DNA of 18,162 nucleotides from a bacterium (GTDB taxonomy: Bacteria > UBP6 > JAFGXH01): the NCBI GenBank assembly GCA_027064085.1, contig JAMOQH010000034.1:1-18162 (forward strand). Direction: 5' to 3'. The notes beneath the pieces are model-generated. The model had not been told where the DNA came from, made no database searches, and was given only the letters and a program-made list of their open reading frames with translations. The stretch's first letter is position 1. Each line of letters begins with the position of its first letter. This document shows, piece by piece, positions 1 through 8,776 of the stretch. Made by a program: the position numbers and the translations under genes.

Positions 1-126
1 CCAGCTTTTTTCAATATCTGTTAACTCTTTTATATCTTCAAGAAATTTTAAATATCCATTATATCCGCGTCTACTTTTCAATCTGAATTCATTAAAATCA
101 ATATCTACACCATTATAAATATCTAC
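1..126 (-). pseudogene. Displaced C-terminal frame of the pRiA4b ORF-3-like gene, running off the left edge
   Basis: A minus-strand frame of 42 codons is open from 126 to the window edge, with no stop and no ATG. It overlaps the TAG stop of the upstream gene (123-125) in a different frame. Its N-terminal part reads VDIYNGVDIDFNEFRLKSRR. From memory, pRiA4b ORF-3-like proteins commonly end with an acidic-aromatic segment followed by a VN.RLK-like segment, which DFNEFRLKS resembles. I infer that this is the true C-terminus of the upstream gene, displaced by a one-base frameshift near 123-128. It could also be an unrelated gene starting with a rare codon. The gene continues beyond the window, so its length is unknown. 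Confidence 0.4.
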
Positions 127-779
127 TTAAGTTCTGGCGACCAGTATCCCGACCATATTTTTGTTTCTTCATAATTAGGATCGTTCACATCCAACATTAT
201 TTTTCCGAATTCAATAAATCCACCAACTCCTCCGACATCTTCAGGTGGCGTCTGCCCTTTTGCTTCCAAAAGATATGGTAGTTCACCGTCATATTCTTCA
301 ATCACCTGAACCAACTCAATATGATGTTCCCAATAATCTCCAAAATCATACGTATAAATCATCTTCTTATTTTCAGAAAAAACATCTGATAAGTTATAAT
401 CTTGCATAAGAACTGCATCACTGTCAAAATCCAAGTCCGACTCAAAAGGAACTATGCGTATCTCTTTTTTTCCAGTCGTAGAATTATATATGGTGAAATC
501 ATAGAGATGATAATTTCTCCAGTCAAAAACACTCTGTATCACCTTATGTAAATTTGAAAAGCTCATATATGCCGGAACTAGAATTTTTCTTTCAGCCGTA
601 TAGACTTCAAGGTCAAGGGTTATTCTTAGTTCATATACCCGACTTTTGTACGGCTGTATTTCAGTCAGCTCTTCCATTGACTTAATCATTGCCTTATATG
701 GATAAAATTCCTCACCTTTTCCCTTAGAATAATTAACAATTCTATAGTTGTAAGCCACACCAACAACATCACTGTACAT
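123..779 (-). CDS. Plasmid pRiA4b ORF-3-like domain (PF07929), second half of a split gene
   Basis: This 218-codon frame matches the pRiA4b ORF-3 family. It has the YELRITLDLE strand near residue 48, the pattern LHKVIQSVF..WRNYHLYDFTI around residues 75-100, and the YTYDFGDYWEHHIEL signature around residues 141-156. No biochemical function is established for the family, although it often turns up near mobile elements. The ATG at 779 has no Shine-Dalgarno sequence. The frame is open and in phase with the preceding DUF6933 gene across 21 codons, interrupted only by TGA at 843-845. That makes this ATG doubtful and suggests a single ancestral gene spanning 123-1193. The end also looks frameshifted. 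The domain call is secure; an independent expressed gene is doubtful. Confidence 0.7.
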   Translation of the reverse strand: MYSDVVGVAYNYRIVNYSKGKGEEFYPYKAMIKSMEELTEIQPYKSRVYELRITLDLEVYTAERKILVPAYMSFSNLHKVIQSVFDWRNYHLYDFTIYNSTTGKKEIRIVPFESDLDFDSDAVLMQDYNLSDVFSENKKMIYTYDFGDYWEHHIELVQVIEEYDGELPYLLEAKGQTPPEDVGGVGGFIEFGKIMLDVNDPNYEETKIWSGYWSPELK

Positions 780-842
780 CTTATCAATGCCATTATATTC
801 TCTGCCAATATGGAAAGCGCACTCTAAACCGGCCCTTGTTAC

Positions 843-1193
843 TCAGGCCGAAGCATGCCTGCTGCTGTTCTTGGTATATTCAATTTCTCCTGCAAGACGT
901 AAGTACTCATCCACCATCTCTAAATTTAGATTATATTCCAGCAGTGTATTTCTAATTGCATGTTGTACCTTTTCTTCAATTTTATTTAAATCTTTTCGTT
1001 TAACCTGATAAATCGCGACAGTAAAACGAGTGGCATTGTTAACCAGTACAAGAAGATCCTCGGTTCTTCTATTCGCCCACACCTTTGTCCAGTTAGCAGT
1101 CCATGTAAACAGAGGGTTTATGTTCTCATTTGTCGCAGGTGGTTTCATACCTAATGCTTTTGCCAATTTACCTGTTAATGCTATTTGCATCAT
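843..1193 (-). CDS. DUF6933-like protein, first half of a split gene
   Basis: The start is placed at the ATG-ATG pair at 1193, because GGAGG lies six bases upstream. The longer frame from 1235 would overlap the previous gene and has no such site. The product is about 116 residues, with TWTANWTKVWANRRTEDLL followed by VLVNNATRFTVAIYQVK, a pattern I associate with DUF6933 proteins (unknown function, often joined to a pRiA4b ORF-3 domain). It starts 26 bases after the SEC-C gene, so it is probably the last gene of that operon. The frame stops at a TGA (843-845) just after the LAGEIEYTKN segment, and the same frame then continues into the pRiA4b domain. I infer a nonsense mutation of a DUF6933-pRiA4b fusion; a short functional protein is the alternative. 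Confidence 0.65.
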   Translation of the reverse strand: MMQIALTGKLAKALGMKPPATNENINPLFTWTANWTKVWANRRTEDLLVLVNNATRFTVAIYQVKRKDLNKIEEKVQHAIRNTLLEYNLNLEMVDEYLRLAGEIEYTKNSSRHASA

Positions 1194-1219
1194 TTCTTTC
1201 CTCCATCTTTGCTGTTTTT

Positions 1220-2845
1220 TTATTTGCCACAGCAATTCTTATACTTTTTCCCTGATCCGCAAGGGCAAGGTTCATTACGACCTATTTTCTTCCCCTTTAG
1301 TAAAGGTTTTTGATTAAATCCATAATTTGTAGCAACTTTCTCCATCTGTTTTACCAACTTTTTCTCTCTTGCATCAAATAATTGCTGATACAAGATGGCA
1401 TACTCAGGGATTATTGGTCTTTCATCGTTGAATTGAGACCAATTTCTAAATGCTTCTATCGCATTAAATGGTACCTTATATTTTGACGTTTCATTTTGAA
1501 TGCCACCATAAAAGTGAAACTTGAATTCGGACCAGTTACCATTTACTCCAGGATCATAAAACTTTGACTTCACTGAATTTTCCCCAACAGAAAGTAATTC
1601 ATCAAATGGGTGCATCAATACGATACTTGAAATCCAAGTTGCAAGCACCGGTTGTTCTTTTAAGAGCTTTTCCAGATAGACTTTTAACCCTAAGGTATCC
1701 TTCAAGTCTTCAATATAATACATAGATAGTACTCTCAAATAGGCAAGTTTTGGGAATGAACCCACATTGTCTTTATTAATGGCCTCTTCTAAATAACTCA
1801 AATCGCCATCAAAACATTTATACAAGACAACAGGATATTCCTCTGTAATTGTGTAGCCAATTCGCCTGTCGATAGATTCTTCTGAACAAGCCACCAGATT
1901 AATAATATCCTTAGAGGATTCTTTTCTTTCCCACTGGCCCAAAATAAACGGCAGATATACTGAAAGTAATCCATTATCCTGTGCATAGTTATCCGGATCA
2001 CTGATGTAGTACTTCATTTCATTCAGAATTTCTTCTTCTGCCTCTTCCTTATTATCTTCTAAAAATTTTAGATATAAAAATGGTATCTCGTCCGATTCCC
2101 TTCTAAGGTAATTGATTGCATCAGTTACTGATGTGCCTTCTGTTACATTATTTTCTTTTTCTGCTTCAAGAAAATGCTCAAGCTCTTTTTTCTTTATGGT
2201 AATCATTAGGTCTGTCAATCGTTCAATAATAATATCACTCTCATTTATTGATAAACAATTATATACCCTCTTCAATATCTTAAATGCCTTATCAAAATCC
2301 TTATACTTGGAGTAATCCATCCAATATTCATCAGAATAAGCAATATATCCCCACACATTATCCGGATAATCATCAATTAACTGAATAAAAAGCTGTTCTC
2401 CAACTTTCGGATGTCCCAGCAAATAATATGTTTCTGCTAAAGATCTTTTATATCTGTGTACATTTAATTCTTTCTCCTGATTTAGGATAATTAGAAAGTT
2501 AAGTAAGTCGATTTTTAACTTTCCGACTGTTATTTTGGATTCTTCATCAGCATACAAAAGAACTTTTCTAAGGGTATCATCATAATCCTGTACCCAATTT
2601 TGTACATATTGTGTACCATTGAATATATCATCAAAAGATTTCAAATCTCTTAAATGATTTTCCTCAAAGTATGCAGTTACTTCATCGAAAACATCTTTCC
2701 AGCAAATCACTGCCTCGTAAGAATCTCCTTTCAGCTCATATCCATACCCCTCTTGCATCATCATATCAAGTTTTGTAAATTCCGAATTAACCGGTTCAGG
2801 CTCTATTCCATAATATTTACTGCTGTTGATTTTATATTTCATCAT
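1220..2845 (-). CDS. Helical-repeat (TPR-like) protein with C-terminal SEC-C zinc motif
   Basis: This 541-residue soluble protein has no signal peptide or membrane segment. Residues from about 30 to 480 are rich in amphipathic helices with repeat-like spacing, for example the segment near 130-165 ([20 protein letters not shown]), so a TPR-like scaffold is likely. The end (521-541) is a textbook SEC-C motif: [19 protein letters not shown], with zinc ligands C527, C529, C538 and C539. SEC-C is the zinc-binding tail of SecA and is also found at the ends of many otherwise unrelated proteins, where it is thought to mediate protein or ribosome contact. The start overlaps the end of the preceding ~110-residue gene by 14 bases, which implies translational coupling and a shared operon. 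The specific role is unknown. Confidence 0.85.
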   Translation of the reverse strand: MMKYKINSSKYYGIEPEPVNSEFTKLDMMMQEGYGYELKGDSYEAVICWKDVFDEVTAYFEENHLRDLKSFDDIFNGTQYVQNWVQDYDDTLRKVLLYADEESKITVGKLKIDLLNFLIILNQEKELNVHRYKRSLAETYYLLGHPKVGEQLFIQLIDDYPDNVWGYIAYSDEYWMDYSKYKDFDKAFKILKRVYNCLSINESDIIIERLTDLMITIKKKELEHFLEAEKENNVTEGTSVTDAINYLRRESDEIPFLYLKFLEDNKEEAEEEILNEMKYYISDPDNYAQDNGLLSVYLPFILGQWERKESSKDIINLVACSEESIDRRIGYTITEEYPVVLYKCFDGDLSYLEEAINKDNVGSFPKLAYLRVLSMYYIEDLKDTLGLKVYLEKLLKEQPVLATWISSIVLMHPFDELLSVGENSVKSKFYDPGVNGNWSEFKFHFYGGIQNETSKYKVPFNAIEAFRNWSQFNDERPIIPEYAILYQQLFDAREKKLVKQMEKVATNYGFNQKPLLKGKKIGRNEPCPCGSGKKYKNCCGK

Positions 2846-3161
2846 TCATTCTCTCCTGTAGTATCTTTATATTCTCTTTTAATTCACCAGTAAAATCCGA
2901 AAGATCTTCCATCGTTATCACTCCATCATTGATAAAGCGTATAATATCATACAACATATCTTGCTTAATTAGCTGGAGACACACCCCTGGTTTCTTTTTA
3001 TCCTGTTTAATTTTCTTTTCCAATTCCCAGAATTTACTTGATGCAGGCAAATCACCATCTAAAAAAGCAACGTATTCCTTAACCAGCTTTTCCATATACG
3101 ACTCCTGCCATGAACCAATCCTATCCCTAAACAGTTTCCAGTCTTTTTTTGAAGGTTCCAT
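2832..3161 (-). CDS. Small conserved-looking protein of unknown function
   Basis: The product is about 109 residues, highly charged and predicted mostly helical, with no membrane segment. Recognisable blocks are [20 protein letters not shown] (start), [17 protein letters not shown] (middle) and a C-terminal [12 protein letters not shown] segment. I recall similar small proteins in Clostridia and Bacteroidales annotated only as hypothetical or, misleadingly, as multidrug transporter; nothing here supports transport. Two ATGs compete: 3167 and 3161. A GGGGTGA sequence sits against the first and six bases before the second, so 3161 is preferred. The gene overlaps the start of the SEC-C gene by 14 bases in another frame and is probably the first gene of the left operon. 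Confidence 0.75.
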   Translation of the reverse strand: MEPSKKDWKLFRDRIGSWQESYMEKLVKEYVAFLDGDLPASSKFWELEKKIKQDKKKPGVCLQLIKQDMLYDIIRFINDGVITMEDLSDFTGELKENIKILQERMNDEI

Positions 3162-3185
3162 AATCATTCACCCCAATTCCTTTCA

Positions 3186-3415
3186 TTATAATTTTTCATA
3201 ATTAAAATCTTTTATTCTTTGTTTTACTCTATTTTTAAAAACTTCAATTTTAGGCCAAATATAATTTATTTCAGACAATAATTCTACATCAGAAAATGCA
3301 ATTATTCCATTTACTAATAAATCTAGTTCAGAATCAAAATAATATTTCCCGTTTATCTTTCTAATATTTTTTCATTCTTACTCGCATTTTCAATATCACT
3401 TAAATAATCAATCAT
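3186..3415 (-). pseudogene. Frameshifted remnant of a small gene
   Basis: On the minus strand, ATG at 3415 (AGAGG about nine bases upstream) opens MIDYLSDIENASKNEKILER and stops at 3353-3355. An overlapping frame continues directly as INGKYYFDSELDLLVNGIIA and on through a tryptophan-proline segment to a basic, helical end (NRVKQRIKDF), stopping at 3186. Both halves have coding-like composition and join if one base is added or lost between about 3352 and 3378, a stretch that includes a run of six A. The first frame is also open upstream of 3415 to about 3470 without an ATG. The joined product would be about 75-100 residues. I do not recognise the family. It lies at the boundary between the two gene blocks. 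Confidence 0.5.
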
Positions 3416-3483
3416 CAATATTAGCCTCTGCCAACTGATTAAAGATATACATTTTACATATTCATTTTATCATTTGTTCTTAT

Positions 3484-3526
3484 TTTAAAAAAGTACTTAA
3501 TGTATTATCCTCAAGTACTTTCTTTT
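3484..3526 (-). terminator. Intrinsic terminator after the McrC-like gene
   Basis: On the minus strand a nine-base stem AAAGTACTT (3513-3521) is followed by a 14-base loop and the exact complement AAGTACTTT (3490-3498), running straight into six or more T. It starts 14 bases after the stop codon of the McrC-like gene (3536). Flanking A and T tracts make it potentially bidirectional. It marks the end of the McrBC-like operon. Confidence 0.75.
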
Positions 3527-3535
3527 TCATATTCT

Positions 3536-5917
3536 TTAATTTATTACTTTTTTTATTATTTTCATAACCTGAATTAATTTACTATCCCAACTTTCAATAT
3601 TAAATTCAAACTCCTTTGATACCAAATTATTATTTTCTACTTCAAATCTAATGTTGTTAATTTCAAAATTATATTTAATATTAGTAGCATAAGTATTTCT
3701 TATCCTGTTTAACTCAATCCAAATTCTCCATTCCTTAGAATCTTTTAATGCTAATTCCGGAAAATACTTTGCCCTTTCAAGTAGTAAATTATTAGTTAAT
3801 ATATACCTATTACTCACTCCAAAATCCTTTACTTTAATTGGATTTTCTAATTTTTTAAAACTTTCTAGTTCAAAATAATGATAAAGTTCATCTTTTCTAT
3901 TTTCTAATTTTCTAAAAGGAATTTTTTTTCTGTTTATAATCTCTCTTTTTTTTATTTTTGCATAAAATTCAATAACAGATTCACTTCCAAATAGTGCTTT
4001 CGATTGATAAATCGAAATATATTCAATTTGATCTTTTAAAAAGTTATCTCCTTCTTTAATTGGCATATGATAGATCTTTTTCTCTTTTATAAACTCTAAT
4101 TGTTCTTTAGATCTTATTGAACCTATTAAAACATTCCTATTAAACTTAATATTATCAGTATATTCTTCATTTCCAATTGGCAATATATTTCTTTCGTAAG
4201 AAACAAGTGGACTCTCTTCAATTAGATTTTTTAAGAATTTACTCATTAATTTAATACTTCCTGGTAAGAATGGATATCCACCAACATTCATTTTTTTAAT
4301 GCTTTTATAAAATTTATGAGTTTTATATTCTTCTTCATTATTATTTGGAAATAAAACATAAGCACCAATCATAGTTCTTTTAAAATTTCCTTCTTCTTTA
4401 GAAACAATTGCGTCTCTATACCTATGCATTGCATTTATGCTTTCTTTAGTAGGCCCATTATCATTTAAAGTGTCTATTCTATACTTAGCATCAAATATAA
4501 ATTTGTATTTGATTTTAGAATTATTTTTCTGTAATTCTAAAATGTAATCTGGTTTTTGATCTGTTGTTTCACTTGATTCAAATTTATTATATGCAAGTTT
4601 AAATTTTTCATTTGTTTTAGGATTAATATAATTAATTACAGATTTTTTCCCTTTTCTTAAAGAAACATTTATTCCTGAGTAATTAAACTTAACAATATCA
4701 TCACTGACTAATTCATATTCTTCTCGAAGTATTTGATTAATTTTTAGGAAACACCAATATTCATATAGTTCAGCTGTATCCTTCATTGAAAGCCTAAATA
4801 AATCACTTTCAATTGTTAAACCTTTTTTTAGCATTACATAATATTTATATAAATCTCTATAACCAGGTGCCATTTGCAAAACTAATGATAATGAATCTAA
4901 TTTATAAATATCTCCTACATTTTTTAGGAACGTTAAATAGATAAGTGATTTCAATTTTCTATCAATATATTCAATCTTTTCAAGTACTTTTTTATCTGCT
5001 GATCCACTATAGTGATTATCAAAACTTTTCAAATACTTTCTCTTAAAACTGTTTAATCTTATTATGACATCTTTAATCATCCATTTAACAAATTTATTTT
5101 CAAAAGTATCATGTGTAATTTTTTTATCTACATCAAGAAATTTTGTAGGTAATCCAGTTTCAATATTATAAAACTTTGAATTTTGATTAAGCCATTTAAT
5201 ACCTTTTTTACTAACTTTTTTTACTTTAGAAGCTCTTTTTATTATAGTAATTTTTTCTAATTTGTGATGTGTTTGATTATCAACACGTCTAAATGCTTTT
5301 AAAAATAAATCAAAGATATTAATTAAGATACTAAAAAATTCACTATCACTTATTTTAGACTGATCGGTAACACTCATTTCTTGAAATGTTCTTTTCAAAA
5401 AATCAAAAGATAGATTATAAACTTCCTTGTTAATATCTTCCATTAACTGTTTATAATCTTCTTCATAATCTATTTTTGTTGGAAATACCTTTATTATTAA
5501 CTTAAATAAATCAGTCCCTTTTGATTTAACTATAAATTCTGTGTTACCAATATTATTTTTAAAATTAATTAAACCTGACAATATACCTTTATCAACTTCT
5601 TCTACAGAATTTTCAATTGATGAGTCTACATGATGAAATGTTAAATTCTGTTCTCCATCTTTCTTATCCCTAATATATATATTTAAATTTTGCTGTTCAT
5701 AAAATAATGGTGATATTACACTATTATTATACTTTTCTAGTTTTTCATTTTCTGTTGAATAATATTTAATTATATATTCATTACCTTTAAATTCATCTAA
5801 TTGGATACATTTCTCTATTTTTTTGTTTTTTTCTTCTCTTTGACTATATGGATGTACTGGTTTTCCTTTTATAATAAATTTTATATTTTCATTTTCTATT
5901 TTTAAAAGTTCTATCAT
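3536..5917 (-). CDS. McrC-like restriction nuclease subunit (DUF2357 + PD-(D/E)XK nuclease)
   Basis: This 793-residue protein has the layout of the DUF2357/PDDEXK_7 (DUF524) family that partners McrB-type AAA+ motors. The N-terminal ~380 residues are the DUF2357-like region, with FENKFVKWMI near 275 and KDTAELYEYWCFLKI near 385. The nuclease core follows: PDYILEL (P456, D457) and, 19 residues later, FDAKYR (D476, K478), the acidic and lysine residues of a PD-(D/E)XK site. The ~300-residue tail has no assignment. It is far larger than E. coli McrC (about 350 residues). ATG at 5917 has AAGGAG eight bases upstream, overlapping the stop codon of the McrB-like gene 12 bases before, so the pair is translationally coupled. 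The role, cutting foreign modified DNA under control of the AAA+ partner, is inferred from the family. Confidence 0.88.
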   Translation of the reverse strand: MIELLKIENENIKFIIKGKPVHPYSQREEKNKKIEKCIQLDEFKGNEYIIKYYSTENEKLEKYNNSVISPLFYEQQNLNIYIRDKKDGEQNLTFHHVDSSIENSVEEVDKGILSGLINFKNNIGNTEFIVKSKGTDLFKLIIKVFPTKIDYEEDYKQLMEDINKEVYNLSFDFLKRTFQEMSVTDQSKISDSEFFSILINIFDLFLKAFRRVDNQTHHKLEKITIIKRASKVKKVSKKGIKWLNQNSKFYNIETGLPTKFLDVDKKITHDTFENKFVKWMIKDVIIRLNSFKRKYLKSFDNHYSGSADKKVLEKIEYIDRKLKSLIYLTFLKNVGDIYKLDSLSLVLQMAPGYRDLYKYYVMLKKGLTIESDLFRLSMKDTAELYEYWCFLKINQILREEYELVSDDIVKFNYSGINVSLRKGKKSVINYINPKTNEKFKLAYNKFESSETTDQKPDYILELQKNNSKIKYKFIFDAKYRIDTLNDNGPTKESINAMHRYRDAIVSKEEGNFKRTMIGAYVLFPNNNEEEYKTHKFYKSIKKMNVGGYPFLPGSIKLMSKFLKNLIEESPLVSYERNILPIGNEEYTDNIKFNRNVLIGSIRSKEQLEFIKEKKIYHMPIKEGDNFLKDQIEYISIYQSKALFGSESVIEFYAKIKKREIINRKKIPFRKLENRKDELYHYFELESFKKLENPIKVKDFGVSNRYILTNNLLLERAKYFPELALKDSKEWRIWIELNRIRNTYATNIKYNFEINNIRFEVENNNLVSKEFEFNIESWDSKLIQVMKIIKKVIN

Positions 5918-5929
5918 AAATATAACTCC

Positions 5930-8323
5930 TTATAACCAGTATGCTGTAAATCCATCTTCTTCATAACTCTTGATCATATAGCAAACTTTTTCAGCAGATT
6001 TAATATATTTAATTTTTTCATTTTCATCTAAATCTTTCTTAATTAGTTCAGCAATCTTATAACTCTCGTGATCTTTAATCTTCCCGCCAAATTCAATATA
6101 AAGCTTAATAAGCAAATCTTTTATTGCTTTACTGCTTCCTTGAATTCTTGGCAATATTTTTTGCATTATTTGATAATCAAAAGCAATATTATAATCAAGT
6201 AAATTTAATTTTTTATTCTGAACCATATAAAAACTAATTTCATCTCTAACTCTATATCCTACATGTAAATTGTTTTCTTTTAGAATTTCATTAATAGACA
6301 CTAAATCAACTACAACCCTTTCCTTAATAAAGTCATGATATTCTTTTTCAATATTAATGAGTGTTGAGTAATTTGTCATTAAGAATGAATTATTCAATGA
6401 ACTTTTATAATCAACTTTATCAGAAGAATCATCAAATGGTAAGTCTTCTAACATTACCTCTGAAAATTCTATTGTATTTGCTCTATCTAATACTTTTTTA
6501 CTAAATGGGTGTGTTGTTTCATCCATATTTACTGTTCCTATAAAATAAAGATTATTTGGTAAATATATTTTTTCTTCAATTCCTAAATCGAAATAATCTG
6601 AATTAAAGTTTTCATTTTTAGTTTCCATTAAGCTTAAAATATCACTAAAATAATATTCTACTCTAGCAAGGTTCATTTCATCTAGACATACAATATATCC
6701 ATTATTCGAATCATTAATAGCTTCTTTAATAACCTTAAATAATTTTCCTTTTATAAACTTTCCTGATATATCTTTATAGCCTAATAAATCCGACATATCA
6801 TTCCAGTCCGGTTTAACAGGAATAATATCTAAATTATATCCTATTGCTTCTGAAAACAGTTCTACCAGTTTTGTTTTGCCTGTTCCTGATATACCAGCAA
6901 GTAATACAAATGGTTTTGATTTAAGAGATAAATAGAGATTTTCAATTATACCTTTGGGGTAATTGAAACCTTTTTGATTGATGTATAAGTCTATTTTGTT
7001 TATTTGATCAACTTTTATAATTTTTCTATACATTTTTAACATCTCCATTAAATCAATCTCAATTTCTTTTTCACTTGGTAAATTCCCATTCTTATATTTT
7101 TTAGCATATATAATTGCATTATGATATTGTGAACCAATACCAGTATCTGACAACTTTTCAATATTTTTCAGCAAATTTTCATTCTTAATTTTTCTATATA
7201 TATATTGTTTTCTCTTTTCTAATTTATCTAAATCATTAAATTTATTCAGTACAAACACAATATTTACAAATATTTCATCTTTTTTATAAGAATATAAATA
7301 ACCCATTCCTATATCATCTTTAGTTTTATATCCAATCCATGGTACAGTAGCCCATCTACCTATACCTGTTGAACCCGAAAAAACAACTTGTTCCCCCAAT
7401 TTATAATATAGAATATTATAAATAGTTTTAGGCAAATCATTTATAATAATAGGTTTAATTGGATGCCCTTTAAAATTCTCAGTTTTTATAATGTTTTTAT
7501 AATATTTTGTTATAATCCATATTTTATCTTTAATAAATAAACCATTATCTACAACAAATAATTTGAACTTTTTCTCAATTCCAGAGTACATTAAAATATA
7601 ATATTTATTAGAATCTCTCTCATTTCCAGAATCAAGATAATCATAATAATATGGATATACTTTATTTAATTCTTCTTTTAACTCTTTTCTGAAACTAATT
7701 CTATAAAGTTCTTTTTTTCTATTATTTTGAATTACATTCCGTATTCTACAGTTATATTGTTTGTCATTAAACTCTATCTCAATTTCATTTGTATTTCCTA
7801 TTTCTAGCTTACCTAAAATATTATCAAAACATTTATGATTTTCCATATCAATTATAAAACCTTCAGAAAAAAATGTTTTAGATATCTCTTTTTTAGTAAC
7901 TACTTTAAATTCCTGAAGAAACTTGCTAATATCCTGATTTAAGTTATTATTATAATAACTTAATAATTTGCTATCTAATAGTTTTTTTAATTCATGATTA
8001 TCTATTTTTGTCCAATCACCTGCATAATAAATCAAATCACCAAAAACTTTAAGCATTTTAATTCTAAATATTGGCATTTCTTCCATATATTTACCTAACT
8101 TTATTATATCTGTATTTTCAATATCTAGCATTAACCCATCAGTGTTTTCTGTTTCACATTTAAATCCATTATTTTTTAAAGATACATAAAAAAATTTGAC
8201 GTAATCAAATAATTCATTTTTTTTAAATTTACCTCCTTCAGAAGTTAAATCTAAGAATGCTTTGTAAACAACAAATTTATATGATTTTTGACTTCTTTTC
8301 AGATCATTTATTATTTTTTGCAT
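5930..8323 (-). CDS. McrB-like AAA+ restriction motor with DUF3578 (MrcB N-terminal) region
   Basis: This 797-residue protein starts at ATG 8323, with AAGGAG six bases upstream. The first ~50 residues have the SYKFVVYKAFLDL pattern seen at the N-terminus of several restriction proteins. A beta-rich stretch around 150-260 is unassigned. A DUF3578-like region at about 270-420 includes GSTGIGRWATVPWIGY (around 316-331); in relatives such N-terminal regions recognise the DNA target. The AAA+ core follows: Walker A GISGTGKT (477-484), Walker B CLDEMN (D548, E549) and the McrB-type loop NMDETTHPFSKKVLDRA near 597-613. The C-terminal EEDGFTAYW segment is typical of McrB proteins paired with DUF2357 nucleases. 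The motor probably forms a hexamer driven by nucleotide hydrolysis that translocates DNA and activates the nuclease downstream. Whether it uses GTP or ATP cannot be read from the sequence. Confidence 0.88.
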   Translation of the reverse strand: MQKIINDLKRSQKSYKFVVYKAFLDLTSEGGKFKKNELFDYVKFFYVSLKNNGFKCETENTDGLMLDIENTDIIKLGKYMEEMPIFRIKMLKVFGDLIYYAGDWTKIDNHELKKLLDSKLLSYYNNNLNQDISKFLQEFKVVTKKEISKTFFSEGFIIDMENHKCFDNILGKLEIGNTNEIEIEFNDKQYNCRIRNVIQNNRKKELYRISFRKELKEELNKVYPYYYDYLDSGNERDSNKYYILMYSGIEKKFKLFVVDNGLFIKDKIWIITKYYKNIIKTENFKGHPIKPIIINDLPKTIYNILYYKLGEQVVFSGSTGIGRWATVPWIGYKTKDDIGMGYLYSYKKDEIFVNIVFVLNKFNDLDKLEKRKQYIYRKIKNENLLKNIEKLSDTGIGSQYHNAIIYAKKYKNGNLPSEKEIEIDLMEMLKMYRKIIKVDQINKIDLYINQKGFNYPKGIIENLYLSLKSKPFVLLAGISGTGKTKLVELFSEAIGYNLDIIPVKPDWNDMSDLLGYKDISGKFIKGKLFKVIKEAINDSNNGYIVCLDEMNLARVEYYFSDILSLMETKNENFNSDYFDLGIEEKIYLPNNLYFIGTVNMDETTHPFSKKVLDRANTIEFSEVMLEDLPFDDSSDKVDYKSSLNNSFLMTNYSTLINIEKEYHDFIKERVVVDLVSINEILKENNLHVGYRVRDEISFYMVQNKKLNLLDYNIAFDYQIMQKILPRIQGSSKAIKDLLIKLYIEFGGKIKDHESYKIAELIKKDLDENEKIKYIKSAEKVCYMIKSYEEDGFTAYWL

Positions 8324-8416
8324 TTTTTACTCCTTATCAAATATTATTTTTTACTCAAACTTCACACATAAAAAATTTCAACAAAATATTTAGAATTCAA
8401 CATTTTATGATAATTT

Positions 8417-8446
8417 AATATAGCAAAATATCCATAATTGATGTAA
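8417..8446 (-). promoter_or_regulatory. Candidate promoter of the McrBC-like pair
   Basis: Minus strand: TTACAT (8441-8446, four of six matches to the -35 consensus), 18-base spacer, TATATT (8417-8422, five of six matches to the -10). It lies about 95 bases upstream of the McrB-like start in a non-coding gap. In DNA this A/T-rich such matches occur by chance, so the call rests mainly on position. Confidence 0.3.
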
Positions 8447-8623
8447 TGTTAATAGCAACAAAAAGATCAAATCAATTCTAAGATTATATATCAAGAACAT
8501 TATATTTTTTTACATTCTTATTGTATTTTTTCTATATATTATACTCTACATGATCAATATTGAATGGAACATACTTTTCTTAACATTAAATTAACTATGT
8601 TTATTGCCCAGGAGATGATGATT

Positions 8624-8776
8624 ATGTATTATTTATTATTTATTTTTCAGATTATTATTTACATTAATCGTTATTCTAAAACCGTAAAATACATCAAATT
8701 TAGTAAAACGAGAAATCATTGGTATAATAATATCAAATTACATTACATATCAGAATATGTTACAGTATCTCCCTAA
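8624..8776 (+). CDS. Possible 50-residue hydrophobic/basic peptide (weak)
   Basis: This is the only plus-strand frame with any support. AGGAG at 8610-8614 lies nine bases before ATG 8624. The product would begin with a hydrophobic stretch, MYYLLFIFQIIIYI, and continue as a basic, aromatic tail. A short membrane helix with a charged tail is the general look of type I toxins and small membrane peptides, but low-complexity A/T-rich DNA often gives such frames by chance. A TTACAT-17-TATATA pair near 8510-8540 could be a plus-strand promoter but is weak. The frame converges on the helicase gene. Treat as a hypothesis only. Confidence 0.2.
   Translation: MYYLLFIFQIIIYINRYSKTVKYIKFSKTRNHWYNNIKLHYISEYVTVSP

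Larger units (their letters stand above)
123..1193 (-). pseudogene. Probable single DUF6933-pRiA4b fusion gene interrupted by in-frame TGA
   Basis: The two halves listed separately are in the same reading frame. Between the TGA at 843-845 and the ATG at 779 the frame codes for VTRAGLECAFHIGREYNGID, which reads like ordinary protein and has no ribosome binding site for a restart. A TGG (Trp) to TGA change would explain the split. With the likely second lesion at the 3' end, the locus looks like a decaying gene. Sequencing error and stop-codon readthrough are not excluded. Confidence 0.55.

Noticed and set aside
843-845. In-frame TGA as a selenocysteine codon
   Set aside because: No SECIS-like hairpin was recognised after it and no redox family is involved; a nonsense change is simpler.
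787-1317. Plus-strand open frames of 73 and 95 codons
   Set aside because: They are antisense shadows of the DUF6933 and SEC-C genes, which have family motifs and ribosome binding sites.
1798-2001. Minus-strand 67-codon frame inside the SEC-C gene
   Set aside because: Out-of-frame overlap with a well-supported longer gene.
2112-3201. Plus-strand open frames near 2112-2315, 2654-2893 and 2929-3201
   Set aside because: Antisense to clear minus-strand genes, with no ribosome binding site and low-complexity products.
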